Source: Pararobbsia alpina_A (GTDB lineage Bacteria; Pseudomonadota; Gammaproteobacteria; Burkholderiales; Burkholderiaceae). From it: a stretch of 64,000 bases of DNA. Shown here one piece after another: positions 15,833 to 24,467 of this stretch. A program made the position numbers and the translations under genes. The notes beneath the pieces are model-generated. The model was not told the DNA's origin, made no database searches, and was given only the letters and a program-made list of their open reading frames with translations. Within the stretch, counting starts at the first letter, position 1, and each line of letters starts with the position of its first letter. Location: positions 2,790,001 through 2,854,000 of the forward strand of contig NZ_OZ221288.1 of the NCBI RefSeq assembly GCF_965118125.1. The letters are read 5' to 3'.

Positions 15833-17011
15833 ATGCAAGAAGCGGTGATCGTGTCCACGGCACGCACGGGACTCGCCAAGAGCTGGAAGGGCGCGTTCAA
15901 CATGACCCACGGCGCGACGCTGGGCGCTCACGCCGTTCGCCATGCGGTGGAACGCGCAGGCATCGACCCGGCCGAGGTCGAGGACTGCATGCTCGGCGGC
16001 TCGCTGTCCGAAGGCACCACCGGCGGCAATATCGCGCGCGTCGCCGCGTTGCGCGCGGGCCTGCCCGTCACGACCGGCGGCGTCACGATCAATCGCTTCT
16101 GTTCGAGCGGCTTGCAGACGATAGCGATGGCGGCGCAACGCATCGTCGCCGGCGAGGGCGACGTGTATGTCGCGGGCGGCGTCGAATCGATCTCGTGCGT
16201 GCAGAACGAGGTCAATCGCCATATGGCGCAGGACCCCTGGCTGATGGAAAACAAGCCGGAAATCTACTGGTCGATGTTGCAAACCGCCGAGCAGGTCGCG
16301 ACGCGATACAAGGTCAGCAAAGCCGCGCAGGACGCGTTTGGCGTACGCAGTCAGCAGCGTGCCGCGGCCGCACGCGAGGCGGGACGGTTCAACGACGAAA
16401 TCGTGCCGATGACGACGGTGATGCGCGTGGTCGACAAGGAAGGCAATGCGTCGACGCGCGAGGTCACGATCGACGGTGACGAAGGGATCCGTCCGGATAC
16501 GACGCTGGAAGGCGTGGCGAATATCCGCACCGCGCTGCCGGGCGGGATGATCACGGCCGGCAATGCCAGCCAGTTCAGCGACGGTTCTTCTGCATGCGTG
16601 CTGATGAACGCGAAGCTTGCCGAGCGTCGTGGCATCGAGCCGCTTGGCATCTTCCGCGGCTTCGCGGTCGCCGGATGCGAACCGGACGAGATGGGTATCG
16701 GTCCGGTCTTCGCGGTGCCGAAGCTGCTCAGGAAAGCGGGCTTGACGGTCGACGACATCGACCTGTGGGAACTCAACGAAGCGTTCGCATGCCAGGTTCT
16801 CTACTGTCGCGACACGCTGGGTATTCCCGACGAGCGCCTCAACGTCAACGGTGGCGCGATTGCCGTGGGCCATCCGTACGGTGTGTCAGGTTCGCGCATG
16901 ACGGGGCATGCCTTGATCGAAGGCCGGCGTCGCGGCGCGAAGTATGTGGTCGTCACGATGTGCGTCGGTGGCGGACAAGGTGCGGCAGGACTCTTCGAAG
17001 TCGTGTCGTGA
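15833..17011 (+). CDS. Thiolase (acetyl-CoA acyltransferase)
   Basis: A 392-residue thiolase. The acylated nucleophile is Cys90 in 'NRFCSSGLQ'; His347 in 'GGAIAVGHPYG' and Cys377 in 'MCVGGGQGAAGLFE' complete the active site, all at normal spacing and length. Such enzymes split 3-ketoacyl-CoA or join acetyl-CoA units. Between a carboxylate permease and an acyl-CoA ligase, the degradative direction is more likely. Confidence 0.92.
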   Translation: MQEAVIVSTARTGLAKSWKGAFNMTHGATLGAHAVRHAVERAGIDPAEVEDCMLGGSLSEGTTGGNIARVAALRAGLPVTTGGVTINRFCSSGLQTIAMAAQRIVAGEGDVYVAGGVESISCVQNEVNRHMAQDPWLMENKPEIYWSMLQTAEQVATRYKVSKAAQDAFGVRSQQRAAAAREAGRFNDEIVPMTTVMRVVDKEGNASTREVTIDGDEGIRPDTTLEGVANIRTALPGGMITAGNASQFSDGSSACVLMNAKLAERRGIEPLGIFRGFAVAGCEPDEMGIGPVFAVPKLLRKAGLTVDDIDLWELNEAFACQVLYCRDTLGIPDERLNVNGGAIAVGHPYGVSGSRMTGHALIEGRRRGAKYVVVTMCVGGGQGAAGLFEVVS

Positions 17012-17042
17012 AAAGTCAAAGACTCGCAGCGGAGACAGCGCA

Positions 17043-18590
17043 ATGAGCGTGGGTTTGCCAGAGCAGCACTATCGTGACATCGATCTCTTCGTGGCCGACT
17101 GGGCCCGGACCCTGCCGGAGCGCGAGGCGATATCCGATTCGGTGAGAACCATCTCGTGGTCCGAACTCGATCGACGTGCGAATCAGATCGCACATGCGTT
17201 GATCGCTTCCAACGTCAGGCCAGACGAGAAAGTCGCGATACTGGCGCCGAATTCGGTGTGGTATGTCGAACTCATGATCGGCATCCTGCGGGCCGGTGCC
17301 TGCATTGTGCCGTTGCCGACTTATGCGTCGCCGTCGACCTGGGTTGCGATGCTCAAGGATTGTGGTGCGCGAGCGTTGTTTGTCTCCGATGCGTATGCGC
17401 AGGAGATCGGTGCGCTTGCGGACCCCGACCTGCCTCCGACCGTCGTGCGTGTCGACGAGTCTTCCATCGTCAAATGGATCGGCGGTGCCGACGACACACT
17501 GCCGCCCATGCCGCGCGTGCTCGATCACGGATTCAATCTGATTTACTCGTCTGGAACGACGGGTGTGCCGAAGGGGATTCTTCAGAGTCGTCTCTATCGG
17601 GCTGTCGAGTCGATCACGGTGGTCGACGGATGGAAGCTGAACGCAGACACCCGCACGATCTTTTCGACGCCGTTGTGCTCGAACACCACGCTATTTGTGT
17701 TGTTCTCGGTGATTGCAGCGGGCGGCCGAATCAAGCTGATGGAAAAGTTCGATGCCGGCAAGTGGCTCGCACTCGCACACAGCTGGCGGCCGACCGACGT
17801 GATTCTCGTGCCCGTTCAGTACACGCGACTGCTCGCGCACCCCGAGTTCGATCAGGCTGACCTCACGTCGTTTCACAGCAAGTTCAGTACGAGTGCGCCG
17901 TTGTCGGGCTCGACAAAGCAGGAGATCTTGCGGCGCTGGCCTGCGGGGGGCCTCACCGAGTTCTATGGCATGACCGAAGGCGGCGTGTCGTGCTGCCTGA
18001 TTGCACAGGACAACCCGGACAAGCTCGATACCGTTGGCAAGCCTTTCTCGGATGTCGATCTGCGCATCATCGACGAGAACGGGGCGGTGTTGCCGCAAGG
18101 TGAGGTCGGTGAGGTCGTGGGGCGGTCGCCTCGCATGATGACGGGTTATCACAACCAGCAAAAAGCCACGCACGAGGCGAGCTGGTTCGATGAAAACGGC
18201 AACCGGTTTCAGCGAAGCGGCGATGTCGGATGGCTGGATCCTGAGGGCTTCCTTCATCTGCTGGATCGAAAGAAGGACGTCATCATCACCGGCGGCTTCA
18301 ACGTCTACGCGGTCGATCTCGAGAATGTGCTGATGCAGCACCCGGCGGTCGCGGATGCTGCGGTGATTGGCGCGCCGAGCCAGGCATGGGGTGAAACGCC
18401 GGTGGCCTTTGTCGTCGTGCGCGACGCGGTCGTGCCCGAGGAGCTGTGTACGTGGGCCAATGGGCAGCTTGGGAAAGTGCAGCGGCTTGCGCGTGTGATC
18501 GTTATCGACGAACTGCCGCGAAGCGCGATTGGCAAGGTATTGAAGCGGGCGCTGCGTGATCAGCTGGCGGAGTTGGCGTTGCCGATGTAG
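17043..18590 (+). CDS. Acyl-CoA synthetase (class I adenylate-forming)
   Basis: A 515-residue ligase that activates a carboxylate with ATP and loads CoA. Core motifs are present: 'LIYSSGTTGVPKGIL' (phosphate-binding loop), 'TEFYGMTEGGV' (A5), 'GDVGWLDPEGFLHLLDRKKDVII' (A7/A8 hinge) and 'PRSAIGKVLKRALR' with the catalytic lysine near the end. The ATG at 17043 follows GGAG-type purines after the thiolase stop; the frame back to 16944 overlaps the thiolase and is not used. Last gene of the MFS-thiolase-ligase operon. Substrate is not deducible from sequence alone. Confidence 0.9.
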   Translation: MSVGLPEQHYRDIDLFVADWARTLPEREAISDSVRTISWSELDRRANQIAHALIASNVRPDEKVAILAPNSVWYVELMIGILRAGACIVPLPTYASPSTWVAMLKDCGARALFVSDAYAQEIGALADPDLPPTVVRVDESSIVKWIGGADDTLPPMPRVLDHGFNLIYSSGTTGVPKGILQSRLYRAVESITVVDGWKLNADTRTIFSTPLCSNTTLFVLFSVIAAGGRIKLMEKFDAGKWLALAHSWRPTDVILVPVQYTRLLAHPEFDQADLTSFHSKFSTSAPLSGSTKQEILRRWPAGGLTEFYGMTEGGVSCCLIAQDNPDKLDTVGKPFSDVDLRIIDENGAVLPQGEVGEVVGRSPRMMTGYHNQQKATHEASWFDENGNRFQRSGDVGWLDPEGFLHLLDRKKDVIITGGFNVYAVDLENVLMQHPAVADAAVIGAPSQAWGETPVAFVVVRDAVVPEELCTWANGQLGKVQRLARVIVIDELPRSAIGKVLKRALRDQLAELALPM

Positions 18591-18733
18591 CGATCGAGGT
18601 CGTCGCAGCGTGTCGTCCAGGACGGCTGTACCGGTCGTTGCTTTAGGGATCAAGCGATCGCTATGGGCCAGAATGTCGGGTCGGCATGCCGGTCGTCCGG
18701 CGCGCGGTTGATTTTCGGTCGCTAGTCCATTAA

Positions 18734-18749
18734 TGTGTCAATCGACACA
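18734..18749. promoter_or_regulatory. TetR operator 1 (autoregulation)
   Basis: 16-bp site TGTGTCAATCGACACA with perfect arms TGTGTC/GACACA, 13 bp before the TetR start at 18763. Two related sites precede the convergent SDR gene. Confidence 0.75.
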
Positions 18750-18762
18750 AAAAAGGATTGTT

Positions 18763-19359
18763 ATGGCGACCGCTGGACGACCGCGAGCGTTTGACCGAGA
18801 AGCCGCGTTGCACGAAGCGATGCTGGTGTTCTGGCGAAAAGGCTTTCTCGCCACCTCGATGAACGACCTGTGCGATGCGATGGGCATTCGCTCTCCGAGC
18901 CTGTACGCAGCGTTCGGCAGCAAGGAGAGCCTCTATGCGGAGGCCCTTCAACGATACAACGCGTCCGCGGACCGGATGATCTGGGATCACATCTCGGATG
19001 GAGCCACTGCGAAGGATGGCGTGCGAAGTGTGCTGAAGGCCGCCGCGGACGTGTTGCCCGAAGGCAAGGGGAGCCCGTCAGGGTGCATGGTCCATCTGTA
19101 TGCGATCGGAGAGGGTGGTCCGGAGCCGGTCGCTGAAGTCGTCAAGGACGCGCGGTTGGCTGGACTCAAGGTGTTTCGCTCAGGCATCCGCCGTGCGGTC
19201 AAGGCCGGGGAACTACCCGCATCGACGAACGTCGATCGGCTCAGCCGTTTCTTTCTGGGTGTCGTTCAAGGCATGGCCATTCAGGCCCGCGACGGGGCGA
19301 CGCGGGCCGACCTCGCTGGCACTGCGGAAATCGCAATGGCCGCGTGGCCGGCACCGTAA
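18763..19359 (+). CDS. TetR/AcrR-family repressor
   Basis: A 198-residue repressor starting 'MATAGRPRAFD', the usual opening of this subgroup. Helix-turn-helix at residues about 28-50 ('TSMNDLCDAMGIRSPSLYAAFGSKESLY'). The C-terminal ligand domain contains 'GCMVHLYAIGEGGPEPVAEVV'. The start at 18763 is preferred because the frame's earlier ATG (18733) lies inside the operator. It converges with an SDR gene 6 bp away; both genes have the same operator type upstream, so it likely represses itself and the SDR. The pair is probably induced by a toxic aldehyde, quinone or similar compound (inference). Confidence 0.9.
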   Translation: MATAGRPRAFDREAALHEAMLVFWRKGFLATSMNDLCDAMGIRSPSLYAAFGSKESLYAEALQRYNASADRMIWDHISDGATAKDGVRSVLKAAADVLPEGKGSPSGCMVHLYAIGEGGPEPVAEVVKDARLAGLKVFRSGIRRAVKAGELPASTNVDRLSRFFLGVVQGMAIQARDGATRADLAGTAEIAMAAWPAP

Positions 19360-19365
19360 ACAGTC

Positions 19366-20103
19366 TCAGGCGTTAGCGCCGCCGTCGACCGTGAGTGTCG
19401 AGCCCGTGATGTAGCTGGCGTTCGCGCTGGCGAGAAAAACGACGGCTTGCGCGATGTCTTCACCCTTGCCGTAGTCGCCCGTCGCCGTAATGGCCTTCAA
19501 CGTCGGGGCGAACGGGCCTTCGGCGGGGTTCATATCGCTGTTGATCGAGCCCGGTTGAATCAGGTTGGCCGTGATGCCCTTGGCGCCAAGCTCACGTGCG
19601 AGGCCTTGGGTGAATGCGACCAATGCGGACTTGGAACCGGCATAAACACCGAGTATCGAGGCCGGCACGCGATCCGCGAAGTAGCTGCCGATCGAAATGA
19701 TCCGGCCGCCCGCGGTGAGGTGAGGAATGGCCGCCTTCGCCGCAACGATCGGGGCACGTACGTTGACGTTCAGTGTCGCGTCGATGTCTTCGATCGAGAT
19801 GTCCTTCACATCGCCCATGCGAAGAATGCCGGCGTTGTTCACCAGAATGTCGAGTCCGCCGAGGGCTTCAACCGTCTTTTGAACGGAGGCCTGGACTGCT
19901 GACGCGTTCGCGCTGTCTGCCTGGATCGCCACGCCGCGACGGCCTTCTGCTTCGATCGCCTTGACGACATCAGCAGCGTGGTCCGCCGATTTTTCATAAG
20001 TGATCGCCACGTCCGCACCGGCAGCTGCCAGCGCCTTTGCGATTGCCGCTCCAATACCTCTGCTTGCCCCCGTCACCAATGCACGCTTGCCGTTCAGTAC
20101 CAT
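19366..20103 (-). CDS. SDR oxidoreductase regulated by adjacent TetR
   Basis: A 245-residue classical SDR. NADP-site 'VTGASRGIGAAIAKAL' (residues 10-25), 'NNAGIL', catalytic serine in 'ISIGSYFADR', 'YAGSK' as YxxxK, and the C-terminal 'YITGSTLTVDGGANA'. It resembles 3-oxoacyl-ACP reductase (FabG) relatives that detoxify carbonyl compounds. ATG at 20103 has AAGGAG at 6-bp spacing; the GTG at 20106 would be too close. Two TetR-type operators lie 14 and 70 bp upstream. Confidence 0.9.
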   Translation of the reverse strand: MVLNGKRALVTGASRGIGAAIAKALAAAGADVAITYEKSADHAADVVKAIEAEGRRGVAIQADSANASAVQASVQKTVEALGGLDILVNNAGILRMGDVKDISIEDIDATLNVNVRAPIVAAKAAIPHLTAGGRIISIGSYFADRVPASILGVYAGSKSALVAFTQGLARELGAKGITANLIQPGSINSDMNPAEGPFAPTLKAITATGDYGKGEDIAQAVVFLASANASYITGSTLTVDGGANA

Positions 20104-20117
20104 CACAGACTCCTTTA

Positions 20118-20133
20118 TGTGTTGATCGATACA
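20118..20133. promoter_or_regulatory. TetR operator 2 before SDR
   Basis: TGTGTTGATCGATACA, matching TGTGTYRRTCRAYACA shared with sites at 18734 and 20174. Confidence 0.75.
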
Positions 20134-20173
20134 AAATAGTAGAAGCGATGATCTGGCCGCGTCAAGCGATTTC

Positions 20174-20189
20174 TGTGTTGGTCAATACA
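20174..20189. promoter_or_regulatory. TetR operator 3 before SDR
   Basis: TGTGTTGGTCAATACA, same consensus; 56 bp centre to centre from operator 2. Two bound sites could occlude the SDR promoter between them. Confidence 0.7.
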
Positions 20190-20299
20190 TAATAGATGAG
20201 ATGGCTCGACCGAGGCGGTGTGAGGGTCGAGGTAGACCTAAGCGGGCAGGGTGACTTCGGGGCGTCTCATTCTTGACGTGACCGCAATACTGAAGTTCG

Positions 20300-20442
20300 T
20301 CCACGTGCGGTGCGCATCGCTCTTGCGCTTGCTATATTCCGTTTCGGGATGCGGGCTTTGTGCGAGTCCGCCGTCTTCTGACGAAGACCTCCCGAGTGAG
20401 TGTAGTCTTCGAGGGCGATTCTTTTGGGGTCGCCCTTTTTTT
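20300..20442 (+). ncRNA. Candidate small RNA or leader ending in terminator
   Basis: A non-coding stretch ends in a strong terminator (20413-20442). It contains a hairpin GTCTTC-TGAC-GAAGAC (20373-20388) and a second GTCTTC at 20405-20410 that could pair with the same GAAGAC, so two folds are possible. A TATATT box lies near 20332. I do not recognise a known riboswitch or sRNA family. It may be a free sRNA or an attenuated leader of the MFS gene 160 bp downstream. Confidence 0.35.
20413..20442 (+). terminator. Intrinsic terminator
   Basis: Stem GGGCGA (20413-20418) pairs with TCGCCC (20430-20435), followed at once by seven T. No coding gene ends upstream on this strand, so it implies an untranslated transcript. 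Confidence 0.8.
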
Positions 20443-20604
20443 ATCTGTGCTGCGATTCAGCGCCGGTGTTGTTGCGGTCCAATGACAACCGGGATGAGGC
20501 ACGTTCAAGACAGCCGGTGGACGCCATGCCGCATGGCGATCCGGCGGAACGTGTCATAAGATGGTGAGGCCACGTTCCGTCATTCCACTCTCGTGACGAG
20601 AAGT

Positions 20605-22104
20605 ATGCCTGCTGACAAGTCCAACGAGCGCCAGGGTACCAACGCGTTGATTGCCGCGATTTTCGCGTCGGGCATGGCGTTTATCGATGGCACGGTCGTG
20701 AACGTTGCAACGGCGAAGCTTCAGGTGATCTTTGCGGCGACGACCGGGGAAGTGCAATGGGTCGTCGAGGCCTATGCCCTGACACTCTCGGCGCTGCTGC
20801 TCGTCGGAGGCGTGCTCGGAGACAGGTACGGACAGAAGCGGGTCTTTATCTACGGTAATGTGCTGTTCGGCGTGTCGTCGTTGCTATGCGGCGTCGCGCA
20901 TTCGCTCGTTGGCCTCGTCCTCGCACGCGCTGTGCAAGGGGTGGCCGCAGCCGCGATGATTCCCGGCAGCCTTGCACTCATCACGGCCGCATATCCCCCA
21001 TCCAAGCGCGGGCGTGCGATCGGGATCTGGTCGGGCGCGACGGCCATGATGTCGGCCATCGGGCCCTTCTTCGGCGGTTGGCTGATCGACAACGTATCGT
21101 GGCGTGCCGTCTTTTTTATCAATCTGCCGATGGCGGTGGTGGCTGTGTTCTTTGCGTCGCGGCTGCAGGACAGCTCCGGCACGCAAAGTCGTCCGACTCC
21201 GAACTGGGCCGGAGCCGCAAGCATGGTCGCAGCACTGGCCGCGTTGACCTATGCCTTGTTGAGCGCGCAGGGGAGCGGGGCGTATGCGATTCCTTCAGCC
21301 ATCGCCTGCGTCGTATTGCTGGCAATGTTTGTCGTCTTCGAGCGGCGGTCCGCGGCACCGTTGCTACCGGTTGTGCTGTTGAAGTCGCCCGTGTTCGTCG
21401 GCGTCAACGCCATCACGCTCTTTCTGTATGGCGCGATGTATGGCTCGATGTATTTCTTCCCGCTGTGCCTGATCCAGATCCATCACTACACGGCGTCACA
21501 GGCCGGGGCCGCGATTGCGCCGCTGATCCTGACGCTGTTCGCTTTGTCTCCGTGGACCGGAAAGTTGTTGACGCTCTACGGCGCGCGCGCCTCGCTGACG
21601 GTCGGGTGTTGCGTCGTCGCGGCAGCGCTCGCGAGCATGGCGATACCCGGTGCGGACGGCGGATACTGGTCGACGTTCTTCGCCCCGGTGCTGGGCCTCG
21701 GACTCGGCTTGTCGGTCTGCGTGGCGCCGCTGACCACGACGGTAATGGGATCCGCGCCCGACAGCGAGTTGGGCGTCGCATCCGGCATCAACAATGCGGT
21801 GTCGCGCGTTGCCGGGCTTGTCGCGATCGCTGCGTTTGGCTTCGTGCTGACCGCTTCGTTCGACGCGCGTCTCGATCACGCGCTGGCGCCATTGAGGCTG
21901 AATGATTCGGCCAGGGCTGAAATCGATCGCCAGAAGCCATTGCTTGCTTCAGCGCAATACGCCGATCCATCGATCCAGCATGCGATCGATACGTCATTCG
22001 TGGACGCCTTTCGCATCGTGATGGGTACCGCTGCGGTTCTCGCGCTTATAGGCGCGGCGTGTTCGTGGCGAATGCTGAAGGAAACGCGTGAAAACGAAGC
22101 GTGA
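20605..22104 (+). CDS. MFS multidrug exporter, DHA2 (14-helix) family
   Basis: A 499-residue transporter with fourteen predicted helices. 'FASGMAFIDGTVVNVATAKL' (motif D1 of helix 1), 'GGVLGDRYGQKRVFIYGN' (motif A) and 'GPFFGGWLIDNVSWRAVFFINLP' (motif C plus the DHA2 'WRWIFFINLP' segment) assign it to the EmrB/QacA group of drug-proton antiporters. ATG at 20605 follows GAGAAG; a GTG at 20593 is possible. It is followed by a 7-bp tandem repeat and by a convergent TetR gene, which could control it. Confidence 0.9.
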   Translation: MPADKSNERQGTNALIAAIFASGMAFIDGTVVNVATAKLQVIFAATTGEVQWVVEAYALTLSALLLVGGVLGDRYGQKRVFIYGNVLFGVSSLLCGVAHSLVGLVLARAVQGVAAAAMIPGSLALITAAYPPSKRGRAIGIWSGATAMMSAIGPFFGGWLIDNVSWRAVFFINLPMAVVAVFFASRLQDSSGTQSRPTPNWAGAASMVAALAALTYALLSAQGSGAYAIPSAIACVVLLAMFVVFERRSAAPLLPVVLLKSPVFVGVNAITLFLYGAMYGSMYFFPLCLIQIHHYTASQAGAAIAPLILTLFALSPWTGKLLTLYGARASLTVGCCVVAAALASMAIPGADGGYWSTFFAPVLGLGLGLSVCVAPLTTTVMGSAPDSELGVASGINNAVSRVAGLVAIAAFGFVLTASFDARLDHALAPLRLNDSARAEIDRQKPLLASAQYADPSIQHAIDTSFVDAFRIVMGTAAVLALIGAACSWRMLKETRENEA

Positions 22105-22143
22105 CTGGATTGGCGCTGGCTAAGGACGAAAAGGTTGAATCAT

Positions 22144-22294
22144 CGCCAAACGCCAAACGCCAAACGCCAAACGCCAAACGCCAAACGCCAAACGCCAAAC
22201 GCCAAACGCCAAACGCCAAACGCCAAACGCCAAACGCCAAACGCCAAACGCCAAACGCCAAACGCCAAACGCCAAACGCCAAACGCCAAACGCC
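22144..22294. repeat. 7-bp tandem repeat CGCCAAA, about 21.6 copies
   Basis: 151 bp of uninterrupted CGCCAAA units without a visible mismatch. It lies between the 3' ends of the MFS (stop 22104) and TetR (stop at 22309) genes. The unit of seven means every frame of one strand reads the same seven-residue repeat with no stop, so the open frames crossing it are artefacts. Perfect identity points to active slippage and recent expansion. Confidence 0.97.
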
Positions 22295-22308
22295 TCGGCG
22301 ATCGATCG

Positions 22309-22893
22309 TCAGGCAGATTTCTCGGACTTGGTGGTCGGAAAGAGTGCAATCAATTCCGCCGACACGTTGTTCAAAATCTGACGGGACAGCTTGGAATCGG
22401 GCACGGCTCGCGACAGACCCAGGGCACCGATATACGCGCTATAGATCAACATGGCCTTTGCGCGCAGATTGCCCGTCGTGCCTTCCGGCATCTGGCCTTC
22501 GAGCAGGGCAAGGCTCTCTTCGAACCGCTGCGCATAGACCGCGCGCGTATTGTCGGAACTGCGCGCGGTGTCGTTGACGAGCGCGGCGATCGGGCATCCG
22601 CCGTCGATATCGTCCCGATGCTTTTCAGACAGATACGTCTGAATGCTTTTTTTCAGATTCGGTTGTGCTGTCAGCGCCGAGTGGGCCATGTCGTCGCACG
22701 CAGCAGCCATCGCCTCGACGACGAGATCGTCGCGTGAAGCGAAGTGCTTGTAGAACGCACCGACCGTCAAGCCGGCTTCCTTCATGATGTCCGCGACGCT
22801 GATGCCGTCGAGTCCTACTTCACGAAAACGGCGCGCGGCCACCTCGACGATCCGTTCGTGCGTCTCGGCCTTGTCGGCTTGCGAATGACCCAT
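22309..22893 (-). CDS. TetR/AcrR-family regulator near efflux genes
   Basis: A 194-residue repressor starting MGHSQADKAE. Helix-turn-helix 'ISVADIMKEAGLTVGAFYKHFASRDDLV' at residues about 31-58 and a C-terminal domain with 'GCPIAALVNDTARSSDNTRAVYAQRFEESLALLEG', as in many regulators of efflux and nem-type detoxification genes. GGGAG precedes the ATG at 22893; the frame back to 23028 has no such site. It follows the RND operon on the same strand after 101 bp and faces the DHA2 exporter. Shared words (TGGATTA, TCATT) between its upstream region (22929-22942) and the RND promoter hint that it controls the pump. Confidence 0.88.
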   Translation of the reverse strand: MGHSQADKAETHERIVEVAARRFREVGLDGISVADIMKEAGLTVGAFYKHFASRDDLVVEAMAAACDDMAHSALTAQPNLKKSIQTYLSEKHRDDIDGGCPIAALVNDTARSSDNTRAVYAQRFEESLALLEGQMPEGTTGNLRAKAMLIYSAYIGALGLSRAVPDSKLSRQILNNVSAELIALFPTTKSEKSA

Positions 22894-22994
22894 TGTCGGC
22901 TCCCTGAGGGCAAGAATTGCTGTAGATAAGAATGATAATCCACATGGCTCGCGTCGTTCGCGTCGTATCGATCGCGTCGGTTGATCCGCGATCG

Positions 22995-24467
22995 TTATCG
23001 TTGCGCGAGCTGCTGCGGTGCGTCCCAACCCCCTCCCAATGCGCGGAACGTTCTGACGGCCGCGCGGGCTGCATCGGCCTTCGTCGCGTCGAGGTCATCA
23101 CGCGAATCGAGCAGTTGCCGGTCGGCGTCGAGCACATCGGTCAGCGTGATGGAACCCGCACGGTAGGCCTTCTCCGAAAGATCGCGTGCACGTGTGAGCG
23201 CGGCCACTTCCTGTTCGAGTTCCTGCGTGCGAAGTTCGGTTTGCGACAGCGTCATGAACGCATCTTCGACGTCTTCGGTCGCTTTGAGGGCCGCCTCGCG
23301 ATAGTCGGCCAATGCCTCCGCATACGACCCACGCGCATTCTTGACTTCAGCATCGACTTTGCCGAAATCGAAGAGTCGCCACTGAAGCGCGCCGGTGCCG
23401 ACCGGCTGAAATGACTTCGCGCTGAGCAGATGATTGGTCGAGATGCTATCGAAACCCAAGGCGCCGGCGAGCGAGATCTTCGGGTAGTAGCCTGATATCG
23501 CGACGCCGATCTGCTCGTTGGACGCGGCGAGGTGACGCTCCGCTGCGATGATGTCGGGCCGTCGGCGTAGCACGTCGACAGGTTGGTCACCTGTGCCGAT
23601 GGCCGGTACGCCCGGAATCGCGCCGGCATCGGCACCGAGTTCTGCGGCGTACGTACCGGGCTGAGCGCCCATCAGCACATCGAGACGATTCAGCTGCGCC
23701 TCAAGCGACACGCGCAGCGTCGGAAGCGTGGCGCGCGCCTGACGCAGCAGCGCTTCGGCTTGTGCGACTTCCCGTTCGTCAGCGGCGCCGGCCTGCTTGC
23801 GCGCCTTGACCAGATCGAGCAGATGCGCGTCGGTATCGATCTGGTCTTGCGTGACCGCGAGGCGAGCCTGCAGGCCGCGAATCTGCAGGTATGCGTCCGC
23901 GGCGTCCGCTGCCACGGTGATGCGCGTGCCGAGTTGCTGGGCCTCGGCGGCCTGTTCCTCGTCGCGCGCCGCCGAGTGAGCGCGGCGCAGGCCGCCGGCC
24001 AGATCGATTTCCCAGCTTGCGGTCGCGCCGACGACGTACTCTTTCTGATCGCGGCTGTAGTTCGGGAACGCGCTGGCCAGCGTACCGAGCGGACTCTGCG
24101 TGCTTTGATGCTCGGCCGTGTAAGACGCGCCCGCATCGACCGTCGGCAGAAGGGCGGCACCGGCAGCCTGGGCCGCGGCACGCGCCTGGGTGACACGCGC
24201 GATCGAAGCCTGAAGGCTCAGGTTTTGATCCAGCGCACGCTGCACGACCTTTTCAAGCTCGGGATCGTTGAACCCGGTCCACCACGTGTCGAGCTTCGGC
24301 GCAGGCAGCGTCGTTTGACGGCTTGCGACCGCGTCCTTGTTGTGAAAGCCGACCAGATCGTCTTTCGGCGCGACATAGTCAGGACCGACGGCGCACCCTG
24401 CGAGAAATGCGCTCACAAACAGACTACCGATGATTGCCTTGTGCGTCTTCATCATGAACGATTTCAT
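22995..24467 (-). CDS. Outer-membrane efflux lipoprotein, NodT/OprM family
   Basis: A 490-residue outer-membrane channel subunit. Lipoprotein signal ends in 'FLAGCAVGPDY', placing the lipidated Cys near residue 25. Two OEP repeats form the barrel-tunnel ('WWTGFNDPELEKVVQRAL', 'RPDIIAAERHLAASNEQIGVAISGYYPKISL'). It docks with the RND pump and adaptor encoded upstream. ATG overlaps the RND stop (ATGA). The frame continues upstream to 25046 inside the RND gene, which is not coding for this protein. Confidence 0.93.
   Translation of the reverse strand: MKSFMMKTHKAIIGSLFVSAFLAGCAVGPDYVAPKDDLVGFHNKDAVASRQTTLPAPKLDTWWTGFNDPELEKVVQRALDQNLSLQASIARVTQARAAAQAAGAALLPTVDAGASYTAEHQSTQSPLGTLASAFPNYSRDQKEYVVGATASWEIDLAGGLRRAHSAARDEEQAAEAQQLGTRITVAADAADAYLQIRGLQARLAVTQDQIDTDAHLLDLVKARKQAGAADEREVAQAEALLRQARATLPTLRVSLEAQLNRLDVLMGAQPGTYAAELGADAGAIPGVPAIGTGDQPVDVLRRRPDIIAAERHLAASNEQIGVAISGYYPKISLAGALGFDSISTNHLLSAKSFQPVGTGALQWRLFDFGKVDAEVKNARGSYAEALADYREAALKATEDVEDAFMTLSQTELRTQELEQEVAALTRARDLSEKAYRAGSITLTDVLDADRQLLDSRDDLDATKADAARAAVRTFRALGGGWDAPQQLAQR

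Noticed and set aside
22144..22294. CRISPR array
   Set aside because: Units are 7 bp and contiguous without spacers, and there are no cas genes.
22046..22737. Open frames crossing the 7-bp repeat on both strands
   Set aside because: A heptamer without a stop in any frame stays open by arithmetic; no start signal or family similarity.
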